Below are positions 7,235 to 17,135 of a stretch of 64,000 bases of DNA, in pieces. Made by a program: the position numbers and the translations under genes. Each line of letters starts with the position of its first letter. The stretch's first letter is position 1. The notes under the pieces were generated by a model. It was not told where the DNA came from, searched no databases, and saw only the letters and a program-made list of their open reading frames with translations. Source of the stretch: Bacteriovoracaceae bacterium (GTDB taxonomy: Bacteria > Bdellovibrionota > Bacteriovoracia > Bacteriovoracales > Bacteriovoracaceae); the NCBI GenBank assembly GCA_018649885.1, contig JABIHA010000126.1, positions 1 to 64,000 of the forward strand, given 5' to 3'.

Positions 7235-10200
7235 ATGTTACGTCGCCAATTCCGCGGGACCCTGTCCTACACAGTTATGCTTACTACACTTTTATCAATA
7301 CTTTCATTCAACCAAGCTCTCTTTGCCCAACATGGTAATGGGAATCACGGTGGTGGAAACCATGGTAATGGAAACCATGGCAATGGAAACCACAATGGTG
7401 GATCCGGAGATACCTTCACCATTGGTGGCCAAAACCAAAACTGGGAAGATAGCTATAAAGGGAGAATCAACTTTAAGCTAAGTGATGACTCAAAACTTTT
7501 CGAGGCCAAGAAGATGGTTAGGCGAATGGAGAGAGAGCTAGAAGTTAAAAGCTCACAATTTGAGACTATTAAGTCAGCACTAAAAGCCCTTGAATCGAAA
7601 AAAAGTGCACAGGTGAGTAAAAGAGATAAAGCTGTTGCAAAAATAGATAGTGCTAAAGCAGAAAAAACGGCACTTACAACTCAGAAGCAAACACTAGCTT
7701 CACAAATGGCCACCTTAAAAACGCAAATCGCGTCGCTAACCACTAAAATTAATCAGCTGGCACCACAAGTTGAAGCCCTTAGACAAACAGTGGCCACGGA
7801 AAAAGAAAATGTTTCAAACTTGTTAGGCGCCCATCGTGAAGCAAAAAGAATTTTGAAGCTTCAAATGGATCAGTGTCTTGCAACTGAAACGCAAGTGGCC
7901 TGTAATCAAAAACCGGCCATCAAGCAATTAAAAATGGCAGTAAGAGAAACAAAAGAATTATACACTCAGGCCAATCTTGCTCTTGCAGCAATGAAAACTG
8001 CTTTGAAAGAAATGGATACTAAGCTTGCAAGACTTAATTCACAAAAAGATCAAAAGGTTGCAAGTAAGGCCCAGAAGAAGACCAAGCACGATGCAATCCC
8101 TGCAAAGATTGCACAACTTAATACAAATATTCGAACCTATAAGGCCCAAAAAGAGGCTGCCAAGACACAAATTCTCAGACTTAATCCTCAGATTTCATCA
8201 AAGAGGAGAAGTAAGCAACAGGCCAAAGTAGCAGTTGAAATGGCCGCATCTAACGTAGCTATGGCCCAGCAAGCAAAGCGTGCTATTAAAGATCAATTGA
8301 TATCAAGAATACTCGAGGAAAATGAAAGAGGGTTTTCCATGGGGAGAGGTGCAGGAAGAAGTGAAGGAGAAGAGCTCGCTTCTAGAAGAGGAAATCAATA
8401 CGGAGAAGCTCACGGTTTACAAGAGGGTCGTGCAGCCGGAGAAGATTTTGGGAAGCAGAGAGATTACAATATTGGAGAAAGACAAGGTGAAGAAAAAGCA
8501 AAAACTGATGCGAATGTAAACGGAAAAGCTGATGGCACAAGAATTGGTCGCTCTCAGGGAAACAAAAGAGCAGGCCAGCTACAGGGAAATAGTGACGGTA
8601 TTGCAAATGCCATTGCATCAGATGCTGCTAGAAAGGGAGCTGCTGAAGGGGCAACAAAGGGAATGGATGAGGCCATTAGTTACGGAATGAGAGAGGGTTA
8701 TAGAATTGGGGAAGCTCAGGCCATAAGTAATGAGGAATCTAAGCCACTAACAGGTAGAACAGTTAATGGACCATTTGCAGGGACATTCGCCCATTACGTT
8801 CCCGGCTATCCTGAAAATGGATCACCTCATTTATTTTATGATTCATCATATGCCACAAGGATTAGAAGAAGACTTCCTAAAACGGCATTTTTAGATGGAT
8901 ACCGTGCTGGCTACCATAGGGCCTCACAAAGAGCTTATGAAAGACTCATCGATGGAATTTACACTCAGGCAAAAGACTACTACTACGAAGAAGCTTATAC
9001 TAGAGCGCTTGAAGTTGAGTACACTGCAAGTTTTGATCGTGGCCATAGATATGGTTACGGCAGGCTATATTCTCCCAACTATGAAAGGGTTAAAGAGTAT
9101 TACAGAGGCCGTGCCTACAGTCAGTACTTATCAAGTCCAGATTTGGGTTCGAGAGATTACAAGGACTCCTATGCAAGTGCCAAGTCCTCTGCCTATAGAC
9201 AGAAGTATGCTCAGATTAAAGCTGCCTCACTTGAGGCAAAAAGAAGTGAAGTTTTTAATAGTAATAAAGCAGGACAAACAGAAATTTACAGAAAGAAAAG
9301 ATATGCTAGTGCAACAAAAACCTACAAGAACTACCCTGTCTTATCATTTGTAAAATCAACTCTTAGTGACCACGGAATCACGAAAGTTGGCGCAGCTGAT
9401 GCAAAATACCAACCAGGGGAAAATGTCTCAGTTGATATTATCATTAAAAATACAGGGCATAAGACAGCAAGCGGAGTAAGTGTAACTCTTGCAAGCGGAG
9501 AGAGAGCAACACTTCCAGCAATTGCGGGGAAAAGTACAGTCACAGTTAAAGGTGCAATTGCTACGGCCATTAGTGGTGGACAACAGGTTGGATCAACATT
9601 TCAGACAAGCTTAAGTTTAAAGTACCTACTCAAATCAAATGATTCAATTCAAGGTGCTTTTTATGATCAATCAGGCCAAAGCCTAGTTGCTTCTGGAAGA
9701 AAAAATAGTAAGTCGGTAAGTTATCCATTTAACTTGTCGATGGTAAGCATAAGGGGAGAGATCATTCTTGGGGGAGAAAATGATCTAAGTGTAAGTGTGA
9801 AAAACCAATCAGCAAGATCGTATGACGGTGATTTACAAGTAGAGCTGAATAGTTCTATAGGCGATATCACAAGCGAGTTGTCTCAACTCAGTCATTATGC
9901 AAAGGGTACGAGCTCTCTTACGGGTGCAAAAATTCTTGTTGATGGTGAAAGAAACCTTTTCTCGAAAGTTTATGTGAGTGCCACTATTAGTAAAAATGGT
10001 GTCTTACTTGGCAGCACAACTACTGATGCTGTCAAGTTAGTCAAAACTCTTTTTAAGAATAAAAAAGGCGTTCCCACTATAGTGGCCGATAGTGAGAGTG
10101 CTTATTCTGAGCTAAAAGATTTGATGGCCGAATTAGGTGGGATGGATAGCTTTGCAGTTCTAGATTTAAGTCTTGGAAGTGCCAATAAAAAAATCTTAGA

Positions 10201-10999
10201 TGCAGGTCTTTCTGGAAAAGTTGCTCTTGTCATTGATTCAAGAAACTCATCTAGTTCAATTGCACCTAAGATATCAGGGTTATTTAAAGCAAGTAACTCA
10301 TCAGTAGTCTTTGTAGATACAGATGATATAGGACTTTCTAGGGCCAAATCAAAAACACCTGGGTTTAAATCTTCTGTTAATTTTAGAGCAAAATTAGCCA
10401 AATTTGGAACTGTAAACCTTTACGCTTCAAATCCACTTAGTGGAAATGGCATCAAAAGAGTTAACGCCTTCCAGGGTTCATTAAAAGAAATTGAAAAGTC
10501 CTTGTCCCTTGCAAGACTTCTTGCAAAGTCAGATTCGGCATTACTAGAGTTCCTTGCTACAAATTTAAAAGGCTCAGCTCTTGTGAGTCCACAGCAAACT
10601 CTTCTTGCCAACACTCAGCTGGCGATGACTAGAGCTTTACAAGACATCTTGATGGCAGACAAATTGTACAACCGTAGTGCCTCGCAAGGCTTAAGAGCTG
10701 CAAGCTCATCAACTGCTATGATTATGAAAATTGCTTCAGCTGCTAAGTCTTTCGCTGGAAGTAAAAAGACAGGGGCTAATATACTTCTTCAAATAAGTGA
10801 TGAAGTACTTGATGAAGCTTTTTCTCATCATGACCCAATTGAAGATGTGGTTAGCTCAAAAATTGAGAGTGCTGTTAAAAAAGCACTTAAAAAACCACTT
10901 AAAAATTCAGACAAATATTTCAAAAAGATCATCAAGAAAAAAGATCTTTTGAAATCGGCAGAAAAGCAAGCTTACCGTTTTGCTCCCTTTGCCATCTAG
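7235..10999 (+). CDS. large secreted coiled-coil / GxxxG / Tyr-rich protein with CARDB-like domain
   Basis: This is a 1254-aa exported protein. ATG 7235 is preferred because GAGGAG lies eight bases before it. After the signal peptide (ending FNQALFAQ) come His/Asn/Gly repeats of the NGNHG type. Residues about 80-365 form a long coiled coil rich in Lys, Ala and Gln. Residues about 365-505 have glycine every fourth position (GxxxG periodicity, as in FliH). A Tyr/Arg/Ala-rich stretch runs to about 700. Near residues 705-780 there is a CARDB-like beta sandwich (QPGENVSVDIIIKNTGHKTASG), followed by a mixed alpha/beta part. No enzyme motif is visible. It is possibly a periplasmic or surface scaffold. 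A strong terminator follows. Confidence 0.8.
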   Translation: MLRRQFRGTLSYTVMLTTLLSILSFNQALFAQHGNGNHGGGNHGNGNHGNGNHNGGSGDTFTIGGQNQNWEDSYKGRINFKLSDDSKLFEAKKMVRRMERELEVKSSQFETIKSALKALESKKSAQVSKRDKAVAKIDSAKAEKTALTTQKQTLASQMATLKTQIASLTTKINQLAPQVEALRQTVATEKENVSNLLGAHREAKRILKLQMDQCLATETQVACNQKPAIKQLKMAVRETKELYTQANLALAAMKTALKEMDTKLARLNSQKDQKVASKAQKKTKHDAIPAKIAQLNTNIRTYKAQKEAAKTQILRLNPQISSKRRSKQQAKVAVEMAASNVAMAQQAKRAIKDQLISRILEENERGFSMGRGAGRSEGEELASRRGNQYGEAHGLQEGRAAGEDFGKQRDYNIGERQGEEKAKTDANVNGKADGTRIGRSQGNKRAGQLQGNSDGIANAIASDAARKGAAEGATKGMDEAISYGMREGYRIGEAQAISNEESKPLTGRTVNGPFAGTFAHYVPGYPENGSPHLFYDSSYATRIRRRLPKTAFLDGYRAGYHRASQRAYERLIDGIYTQAKDYYYEEAYTRALEVEYTASFDRGHRYGYGRLYSPNYERVKEYYRGRAYSQYLSSPDLGSRDYKDSYASAKSSAYRQKYAQIKAASLEAKRSEVFNSNKAGQTEIYRKKRYASATKTYKNYPVLSFVKSTLSDHGITKVGAADAKYQPGENVSVDIIIKNTGHKTASGVSVTLASGERATLPAIAGKSTVTVKGAIATAISGGQQVGSTFQTSLSLKYLLKSNDSIQGAFYDQSGQSLVASGRKNSKSVSYPFNLSMVSIRGEIILGGENDLSVSVKNQSARSYDGDLQVELNSSIGDITSELSQLSHYAKGTSSLTGAKILVDGERNLFSKVYVSATISKNGVLLGSTTTDAVKLVKTLFKNKKGVPTIVADSESAYSELKDLMAELGGMDSFAVLDLSLGSANKKILDAGLSGKVALVIDSRNSSSSIAPKISGLFKASNSSVVFVDTDDIGLSRAKSKTPGFKSSVNFRAKLAKFGTVNLYASNPLSGNGIKRVNAFQGSLKEIEKSLSLARLLAKSDSALLEFLATNLKGSALVSPQQTLLANTQLAMTRALQDILMADKLYNRSASQGLRAASSSTAMIMKIASAAKSFAGSKKTGANILLQISDEVLDEAFSHHDPIEDVVSSKIESAVKKALKKPLKNSDKYFKKIIKKKDLLKSAEKQAYRFAPFAI
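7331..7396 (+). repeat. 15-bp tandem repeat encoding Asn-His-Gly motifs
   Basis: Imperfect units of the type GGAAACCATGGTAAT encode NHGNG-like pentapeptides just after the signal peptide of the large coiled-coil protein. The His/Asn richness could bind metal ions, but this is speculative. Confidence 0.6.
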
Positions 11000-11024
11000 T
11001 AAATTGAAAAATACCACAATGATA

Positions 11025-11060
11025 AAAGGAAGCTCCTATTTGGAGCTTCCTTTTTTTTTT
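11025..11060 (+). terminator. Strong rho-independent terminator
   Basis: A 10-bp stem (AGGAAGCTCC with GGAGCTTCCT), a 5-nt loop and ten Ts follow the large coiled-coil gene. The A run on its left side may also help end the convergent exporter gene. Confidence 0.9.
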
Positions 11061-11074
11061 GTTTTTACTATCTA

Positions 11075-13387
11075 CTATTTAGCCGGCTTAAGCTTCTTAG
11101 ATTCAGAGATTTTTTCCGTCCAAATAAGAATTGCAGGTAAAAACACTAAATCGATAAGAAGCGCACTACCTAGGACAAATGAGCTGAGGATTCCAAAGTA
11201 GAAGTTAGGCATAAAATCACCAAAAATGAAGCAACCAAAACCAAAGATAAGAATAATTGTTGTCCAAACGAGGGCCGGTCCAGTATTGGTTAAAACTTCT
11301 TTGATGGCATTAGTTGGTGACATACCTGCCTTTGTTTTCTCCACGTAATTTACTAAAAAGTGGATTGTGTCATCAACCGCAATACCAAGGGCCACAGAGG
11401 CAACAATAGAGCACCCTACATCAAAGTCTTTTCCTATGAGCCATAGAAATCCTCCACCAAAAATGAGAGGTATTACATTGGGAAGCATAGAAATCATCGC
11501 CATGGGAATTGATCTAAAGATTAAGAGCATCACAATTGAAACTAGAAGGATCGCCATCCCAATGGAAGTCACAAAAGTTTCCACAATATGCCCGTTCATT
11601 TCCTTATAGAGAGGAATCTTACCCGTGATATAACCATTAAGTCCCAGCTCACTGATCTTACTTTTAATTTTATCCATATATTCCAGTGAGATTTTACTCT
11701 CTTGGAATTTCCACAAGACAGAAACTCTAAGTCCCGACTTATCGATCGTCACCCTATCTGTTAATCCCATCCCTTGAGGAAGACCGAGATTATAAAGAAA
11801 AATCTCTTGAGCAATTTTCTTTCTATCTTTTGGAAGTCGATAGAAACTTGCATCTCCCCCGTGAAGGTGCTGATTCATCTCTTTGATAGTTTGGATAATA
11901 GAAAGTGTTCTATTAACAAAGGGGATTTCTTCAAGCCATAACTGTAACTTCTCAACCTTTTGGAGAAATTCTGGGTCCATGGCCCCTTCACTTACTCCTG
12001 TATCAAGATAAATTTCCGGTCCTGTATTGCCACCCAAATTGTCTTTTAAAAAACGATTCGCTTTTCTTACTGGAACCCTTTTAGAAAAATAGCTAAATGG
12101 ATCTGAATTCACTTCACCAAGGGAGCCTAGATAGAAAAAGCCAATAGTAAGGGCCACAAATCCTAAAATTATAGATTTTGTATATTTTGATAAATAAAAA
12201 ATGAATTTATCAACATATCTTCCATCCCATCTTCTACTATTACTGGCACTTCCTTTAATGGGAAGCATAAGTAGAAGTGGAATAATAAGAAATATTGTGA
12301 GAACCCAAGCAAAGAGCGTTCCAAGACTGGCCAGAAGCCCTAAGTTAGATATTGGTGTAAGCGGAGAAGTCATTAGACTTAAAAAACCCAAACTAGTAGT
12401 GAAACTAGTTAGAAAAGTTGGCCAAAGATTTTTGGTGATACTCTCCCTGGTCGCTTCTTTTCTATTTTTACCACTTCCCAGTGCTTGAAAATAAGTGACC
12501 AATATATGAACTGTATCTGCAATAGATATGGCCACCAAGATTCCAGGCAGTGATGAGACTAAATTATTCAACTTAATATCTAGCCAACCAGATAGGCCAA
12601 AACACATAGCGATTGAAGACCCAATGATAATGAAGGGAAGAAAAATTCCAAGAACACTTCTGAAGCTTAAAAATAGAAAAAATAGAAGAAGAAAAGTCAT
12701 CGCCGGCATAAAGACAGCGAGGTCAGCTTCCATCACCTCTAAAAATTGGAAGTTAATTATCGGACCACCAGTTAGATAGAAATTAATGTCTGGAAACTTC
12801 TTTTGATATTCTCTTTGAATCTTTCTAGCACCCTTTGCTATGGCCACGTAATCACTCTCACCTTTAAATGTCGGTTTCATGCGAGCAAATACGAGAGCAA
12901 TATTAGCAGCCTTATTGACTAAAAATCCTGGTATCACCTTATGAGAAAGAGCAATCTTTTTTCTCTCGACCAAAAAGCGACTGTCTAGCTGTGCACCTTC
13001 GGGAAATAGTGCTTCGATTTCAATATCATCCATGGTGCTTTTGGCAAAATGAAAATTTGAAAGAGAATCCACTCTAATCACTTCAGGAACCAGCCACATT
13101 TTTTCAGTAACTTCTTTAATTATCTGAATTGTCTCTGGATTAAAAACACCCTTGGGATTATGGATTGCAAATACAGCACTTTCATCAGATCCAAATTGTT
13201 TTTCAAATTGTTCGAGTTTAATAATGAGTGGGTCATCACTTCGAAACCAATTCTTAACGCCAAAATCAGTTTCTATATTTACTAATCCAGCACTCAAAGA
13301 GAGACAAAATAGCAGAGAAAATAAAATACATCGTTTTGGGTTTTCTAATACAAATTTAATGATTTTTTGTTTAAACAATTCTTGCAT
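11075..13387 (-). CDS. RND superfamily (MMPL/patched-like) exporter
   Basis: This 770-aa integral membrane protein has the RND duplicated layout. TM1 near residue 20 is followed by a periplasmic domain (about 40-210) and a bundle of helices (about 220-380). A further TM (about 405) then leads into a second periplasmic domain (to about 600) and a last bundle. Conserved intramembrane segments GILVAISIADTVHILVTYF and VASVALGIAVDDTIHFLVNY carry the acidic residues expected for proton coupling. MMPL and patched-like members export lipids or other hydrophobic molecules. No membrane-fusion or TolC partner is adjacent. The substrate is unknown. Confidence 0.85.
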   Translation of the reverse strand: MQELFKQKIIKFVLENPKRCILFSLLFCLSLSAGLVNIETDFGVKNWFRSDDPLIIKLEQFEKQFGSDESAVFAIHNPKGVFNPETIQIIKEVTEKMWLVPEVIRVDSLSNFHFAKSTMDDIEIEALFPEGAQLDSRFLVERKKIALSHKVIPGFLVNKAANIALVFARMKPTFKGESDYVAIAKGARKIQREYQKKFPDINFYLTGGPIINFQFLEVMEADLAVFMPAMTFLLLFFLFLSFRSVLGIFLPFIIIGSSIAMCFGLSGWLDIKLNNLVSSLPGILVAISIADTVHILVTYFQALGSGKNRKEATRESITKNLWPTFLTSFTTSLGFLSLMTSPLTPISNLGLLASLGTLFAWVLTIFLIIPLLLMLPIKGSASNSRRWDGRYVDKFIFYLSKYTKSIILGFVALTIGFFYLGSLGEVNSDPFSYFSKRVPVRKANRFLKDNLGGNTGPEIYLDTGVSEGAMDPEFLQKVEKLQLWLEEIPFVNRTLSIIQTIKEMNQHLHGGDASFYRLPKDRKKIAQEIFLYNLGLPQGMGLTDRVTIDKSGLRVSVLWKFQESKISLEYMDKIKSKISELGLNGYITGKIPLYKEMNGHIVETFVTSIGMAILLVSIVMLLIFRSIPMAMISMLPNVIPLIFGGGFLWLIGKDFDVGCSIVASVALGIAVDDTIHFLVNYVEKTKAGMSPTNAIKEVLTNTGPALVWTTIILIFGFGCFIFGDFMPNFYFGILSSFVLGSALLIDLVFLPAILIWTEKISESKKLKPAK

Positions 13388-13455
13388 GGGATTCTATCTC
13401 ACATTTTTTTTCATGGAGTATAGCAAGTAGATCGGAAAATTCCCAATGCTAGAAT

Positions 13456-14241
13456 CTAATTTGAGTTTAAGTCATCTCTAAACCTATTGATTAAATCCTC
13501 GAATTGGCCAGTTTTTGACACCTTTTCAATAAATTCAAGATTCTTCTTCTCAAATTTCCACTTATTGTGTCTGTAATACTCGTATTGAGCAGGATTCAGC
13601 TCAACTTTTTGGCCGCTTTTTGGAATAGTCACCAATTTTTTATCGCCGTGAACCCAATCACCACCTTGAATGTATCGCAAAGCGAGAGATATCATCCCAG
13701 TAGCATTTTGACCGTTGAAATCGTGAATCAGTACCGGCTGCCTTGCCGTGTCGAGAACCACATCTAGTATATTGAAAAAACTTACAACTCCCCCATCCTT
13801 ACCCTTATCTGGAAATACGGGAATTGACTCCGACGCCTTCTTCCCAAAATACTTTTGTTGATCGATATCAATTGAAGGGTGATAGGGATCAATCGGATCT
13901 AGATAAGTCCTGGCCCCCACAACAAAGGGGTGAATAAATTCAAAATGATACTTCTCTTGTTGATCGAATTCCTCAAGTGCTAGGCCTGATGAGTATTCCC
14001 CATGTCCTTTTAGCCCTCGGTGATCAAGATGAAGTATTGTCTTCGGGAATGGGAGCCGTTTATAGGCGAGTCCTTCTCTCAAGATTTCAAGACCCTTCTT
14101 CCCCAAGATTTTTGATCTGTAAATCTTGTAGAAAGGATTGATCTTAACCACGCTAAATTTTATCAATGAAATTTTTTGATAAATACTAAATACGCTTATC
14201 GGAAACACCAATAGCGCTACAATCACAGGAATTCGTTTCAT
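13456..14241 (-). CDS. phosphatase-fold protein lacking catalytic Cys and Arg (pseudophosphatase)
   Basis: This 261-aa protein has an N-terminal signal anchor (VIVALLVFPISVFSIY). The region PVLIHDFNGQNATG (about 169-182) aligns with the tyrosine/dual-specificity phosphatase loop HCxxGxxRTG. However, the nucleophilic Cys is Asp (D174) and the phosphate-binding Arg is Ala (A180), while His, Gly, Thr and Gly are kept. Activity as a cysteine phosphatase is therefore unlikely, and a binding role is possible. ATG 14241 has GAGAGGTG five bases upstream, and a GTG at 14256 is the alternative. The fold call rests on this loop and is inference. Confidence 0.6.
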   Translation of the reverse strand: MKRIPVIVALLVFPISVFSIYQKISLIKFSVVKINPFYKIYRSKILGKKGLEILREGLAYKRLPFPKTILHLDHRGLKGHGEYSSGLALEEFDQQEKYHFEFIHPFVVGARTYLDPIDPYHPSIDIDQQKYFGKKASESIPVFPDKGKDGGVVSFFNILDVVLDTARQPVLIHDFNGQNATGMISLALRYIQGGDWVHGDKKLVTIPKSGQKVELNPAQYEYYRHNKWKFEKKNLEFIEKVSKTGQFEDLINRFRDDLNSN

Positions 14242-14559
14242 TCTTACACCTCTCACTAATTCATCGGAAAAGAGAGACTTTGATTTAGGTTTAACAATTT
14301 ATAGGTGGGGTTTTCTGAAGTTGTTTGAGTAGCAAAACAGAGTGGGATAGGCGGTTTTATTTTCTCTAAATATCTACAATCTAAGGGCCAAAAATATAGT
14401 TTGATAAAGAAATGGTGAAGACAGGGTGAAGTTTGATTATTGCCCCACAATAACGAGTGATTCCACTAGTTCCCTTGTGCCCATTTTCCCGTATAGGATT
14501 TATACTATTAGAGGGAAAGTTTACTTCGACAGTTGGATCAGAAATTGTTTAGCGAGAAA

Positions 14560-15909
14560 ATGATAGGCGGAAATTTAGATATATTGGGTTATGTTTTCAT
14601 AGCACTTTTGGGTCTATTATTTTTTCTACGTGAGAAGTATGGACGAAAAAAAACGGAAACGGATCTAAAAAATAGTATCAAGAAAAAGCAAGTTGAACCC
14701 TACACTCTTCACCCCCTAATTAAAACAGAGTTATGCTTTGGCTGTGCCGCCTGTGTCATGGAATGCCCAGAAGAAGGCGTTATGGGACTTCTTTCGGGAA
14801 AAGCAATTCTGGTAAAACCAAATAAATGTGTTGGTCACGGAGTTTGCAAAGATATCTGTCCAAATGAGGCCATTGAATTAGTTATCGGAACAAAGAATTT
14901 GCCAATTGAGATACCCAACTTAACACCACACTTTGAAACTAATGTGGATGGACTCTATATTGTTGGAGAACTGGGAGGGATGGGTCTTATAAGAAATGCT
15001 GTCAAGCAAGGGATGCTGGCCATAGAGCACGCAAAAGCACAGCTTAAAAGTCGCAATATTGATTTTGTTACGGACCATGATGTCGTGATCGTTGGAGCGG
15101 GTCCTTCTGGATTTTCTGCTACCCTTGCTTGTAAAAAAGAAGAGCTTAACTATCTTTGCCTTGAACAAGAAGAATTTGGTGGGGCCATAAGACACTACCC
15201 TAGACAAAAAATTGTCATGAGCTTTCCTCTTGAATTTCCGATTGTCGGGAAAATGACTTTTCGAAAAAACATTGTTGAAAAAGAAGAAATTCTCGAAAGA
15301 TGGAATCAAGTAAGAGAAAAAGAAAACTTAAATATTTTAGAGAATCATCGTTTTGATAGCCTCGAGAAAAAAGGTAATCACTTTATCATTCACACACCGA
15401 ATAAATCATATACTACCAAAGTAGCAGTTATTGCAATGGGCGTAGGCGGTACACCCAGAAAGCTTGGTGTAGAAGGTGAAAACTTAGAAAAAATATCTTA
15501 CCGTTTAATCGATGCGAAAAATTACACTAATCAAAATATAGTTGTTGTTGGCGGGGGGAACTCGGCAGCAGAAGCTGCTGCAAGTTTGAGTCAACCTGAG
15601 TTAGGCAACAAAGTAGTCCTTGTCTGTCGAAAGGACAACCTTAATAAGTGTAATGAAACAAATATCGATATTGCTTCCAGGAAATCAAAAGCAGGAGATC
15701 TAGAAATTAAATACGAAAGTATTGTAGAAAGTATTGATGAAGATACAATCACGCTAAATTGTGATGGAACAATAGAAAAGATTGAAAACCATTTTATATT
15801 CGTTTTTGCAGGATCTGAAAAACCATTTCCTTTTCTACGAAGCCTCGGTGTCGAGATTGAAAAAATGTATGGGACACCACTTAAGGAAAAGTCTGATGTT
15901 GCAGTATAA
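14560..15909 (+). CDS. membrane-anchored 2x[4Fe-4S] ferredoxin / FAD-NAD(P)H oxidoreductase
   Basis: The 449-aa protein has one N-terminal TM helix (DILGYVFIALLGLLFFL). A bacterial-ferredoxin domain follows, with cluster 1 CxxCxxCxxxCP (C59, C62, C65, C69) and cluster 2 CxxHxxCxxxCP (C90, H93, C96, C100). Then comes a thioredoxin-reductase-like flavoprotein with FAD motif VVIVGAGPSG and NAD(P) motif IVVVGGGNSAAEAAASL. I see no redox CxxC in the flavin domain, so it is not a thioredoxin reductase. It probably moves electrons between NAD(P)H, flavin and Fe-S at the inner membrane. ATG 14560 was chosen over TTG 14533. Its 3' end overlaps the 14-heme cytochrome gene by 14 bp, implying coupled translation. 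Confidence 0.8.
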   Translation: MIGGNLDILGYVFIALLGLLFFLREKYGRKKTETDLKNSIKKKQVEPYTLHPLIKTELCFGCAACVMECPEEGVMGLLSGKAILVKPNKCVGHGVCKDICPNEAIELVIGTKNLPIEIPNLTPHFETNVDGLYIVGELGGMGLIRNAVKQGMLAIEHAKAQLKSRNIDFVTDHDVVIVGAGPSGFSATLACKKEELNYLCLEQEEFGGAIRHYPRQKIVMSFPLEFPIVGKMTFRKNIVEKEEILERWNQVREKENLNILENHRFDSLEKKGNHFIIHTPNKSYTTKVAVIAMGVGGTPRKLGVEGENLEKISYRLIDAKNYTNQNIVVVGGGNSAAEAAASLSQPELGNKVVLVCRKDNLNKCNETNIDIASRKSKAGDLEIKYESIVESIDEDTITLNCDGTIEKIENHFIFVFAGSEKPFPFLRSLGVEIEKMYGTPLKEKSDVAV

Positions 15910-16999
15910 ATATATATCACTATCAATTTTTGCATTGGTATTTCTAACAGTAGTGGGGTGTCAACCACAGCAACCTGAAGCAACCTCAGGGACTGCCCCT
16001 CTTACAAGTTTTGACCATCTTGGTATTACTGGAAATTGTAGTACTTGCCATGAAAAAGACCTGCCTGAAAAAGACCATGGTGGGAAACTAGACTGTGAAT
16101 ACTGCCACCAAGTCGATAGCTGGAAAGGAAATGTAGATTACTCACATGTCCCTTCCCCGCATTCGTGTAATCTTTGTCACGAAGTTGAAAGACCAAGGCC
16201 TGATCACGGTGACAAAAATGATTGCATTCTTTGCCACAAAACCAAATCATGGGGAAAAGAAGTTTTCTTTGAACATACCCCCAAGCCTACAAGTTGTTCC
16301 ACCTGTCATACAATTGATAGACCCGACAAAAATCACGGTGCTCAAAATGATTGCGTTCTTTGTCATCAAACAAAAAAAGGGGAAAAAGAAATCGACTTCG
16401 AGCACAATCCCAAACCTGCAAGCTGTACGGCATGCCATGAAGCAGAAAGACCCGACAAAGATCATGGCAATAAACTTGGATGTGTAGATTGTCATCAAAC
16501 GGCCTCATGGGAGAAAGATGCCATATACCACCACACTCCACGACCTAGTAGCTGCAGTCAATGTCACGTAAAAGACAGACCGGCTGCAAATCACGGTCTT
16601 GCAATGGATTGCACAAGCTGTCATAAAACCGATAACTGGGGTAAAGAGCAATTCTACGCCCACGCACCGATTCCAAATAGCTGTACTGAATGTCATGAAG
16701 GACAAAGGCCTAGTAGAACGACCTATCCAGGGCCAAGCAAAGGAAAGCAAGAAGGTCATTATAATAATACAGATTGTCTAGGTTGCCATAAGACTGAAGC
16801 AAAAGATGATAAGTGGATTTTTGATCATGGTGGTGCAAAAGACAAAAATATTAAGTACTGCCTTCCATGTCACTATGATGGCGGCTGGAAAAAACATGGA
16901 ATATTTGGAAGTATCGGAGGCTTCTATAAAGATAGTGGTAAATGTTATGACTGCCACAACATAAGAAAGAGTTGGGAAGAAGGTCCGAAAAAGAAATAA
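15896..16999 (+). CDS. 14-heme c-type cytochrome lipoprotein
   Basis: ATG 15896, with AAGGA upstream, gives a 367-aa protein. It has a lipoprotein signal (IFALVFLTVVGC) and a mature start CQPQQPEAT. I count 14 CxxCH heme sites. Most fall in a repeated ~41-aa module: CxxCH, then RPxxDHG, CxxCH, SW, then a His before PxP. Each module thus supplies two extra His that could serve as distal heme ligands. The C-terminal three sites (CLGCH, CLPCH, CYDCH) form a separate conserved end domain. It is probably membrane-anchored, linking the Fe-S flavoprotein to further cytochromes. It is paralogous to the next gene. Confidence 0.88.
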   Translation: MLQYKYISLSIFALVFLTVVGCQPQQPEATSGTAPLTSFDHLGITGNCSTCHEKDLPEKDHGGKLDCEYCHQVDSWKGNVDYSHVPSPHSCNLCHEVERPRPDHGDKNDCILCHKTKSWGKEVFFEHTPKPTSCSTCHTIDRPDKNHGAQNDCVLCHQTKKGEKEIDFEHNPKPASCTACHEAERPDKDHGNKLGCVDCHQTASWEKDAIYHHTPRPSSCSQCHVKDRPAANHGLAMDCTSCHKTDNWGKEQFYAHAPIPNSCTECHEGQRPSRTTYPGPSKGKQEGHYNNTDCLGCHKTEAKDDKWIFDHGGAKDKNIKYCLPCHYDGGWKKHGIFGSIGGFYKDSGKCYDCHNIRKSWEEGPKKK

Positions 17000-17135
17000 A
17001 GAAGTTTATTCAAAAGTAAATTGAGTGATTAGCCTAATTTAATTTATGCATGCGTATTATTTTGTAAAAAGTTCTATTGAAATTATTTTCAATGGGGTTT
17101 TGATATTTTTATTTTTAAAAAAGAATTGGAAAAAA

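Noticed and set aside
8382-9570. Antisense and out-of-frame open frames inside the large coiled-coil gene
   Set aside because: The sense frame has a signal peptide, domain structure and terminator; the others are by-products of its repetitive composition.
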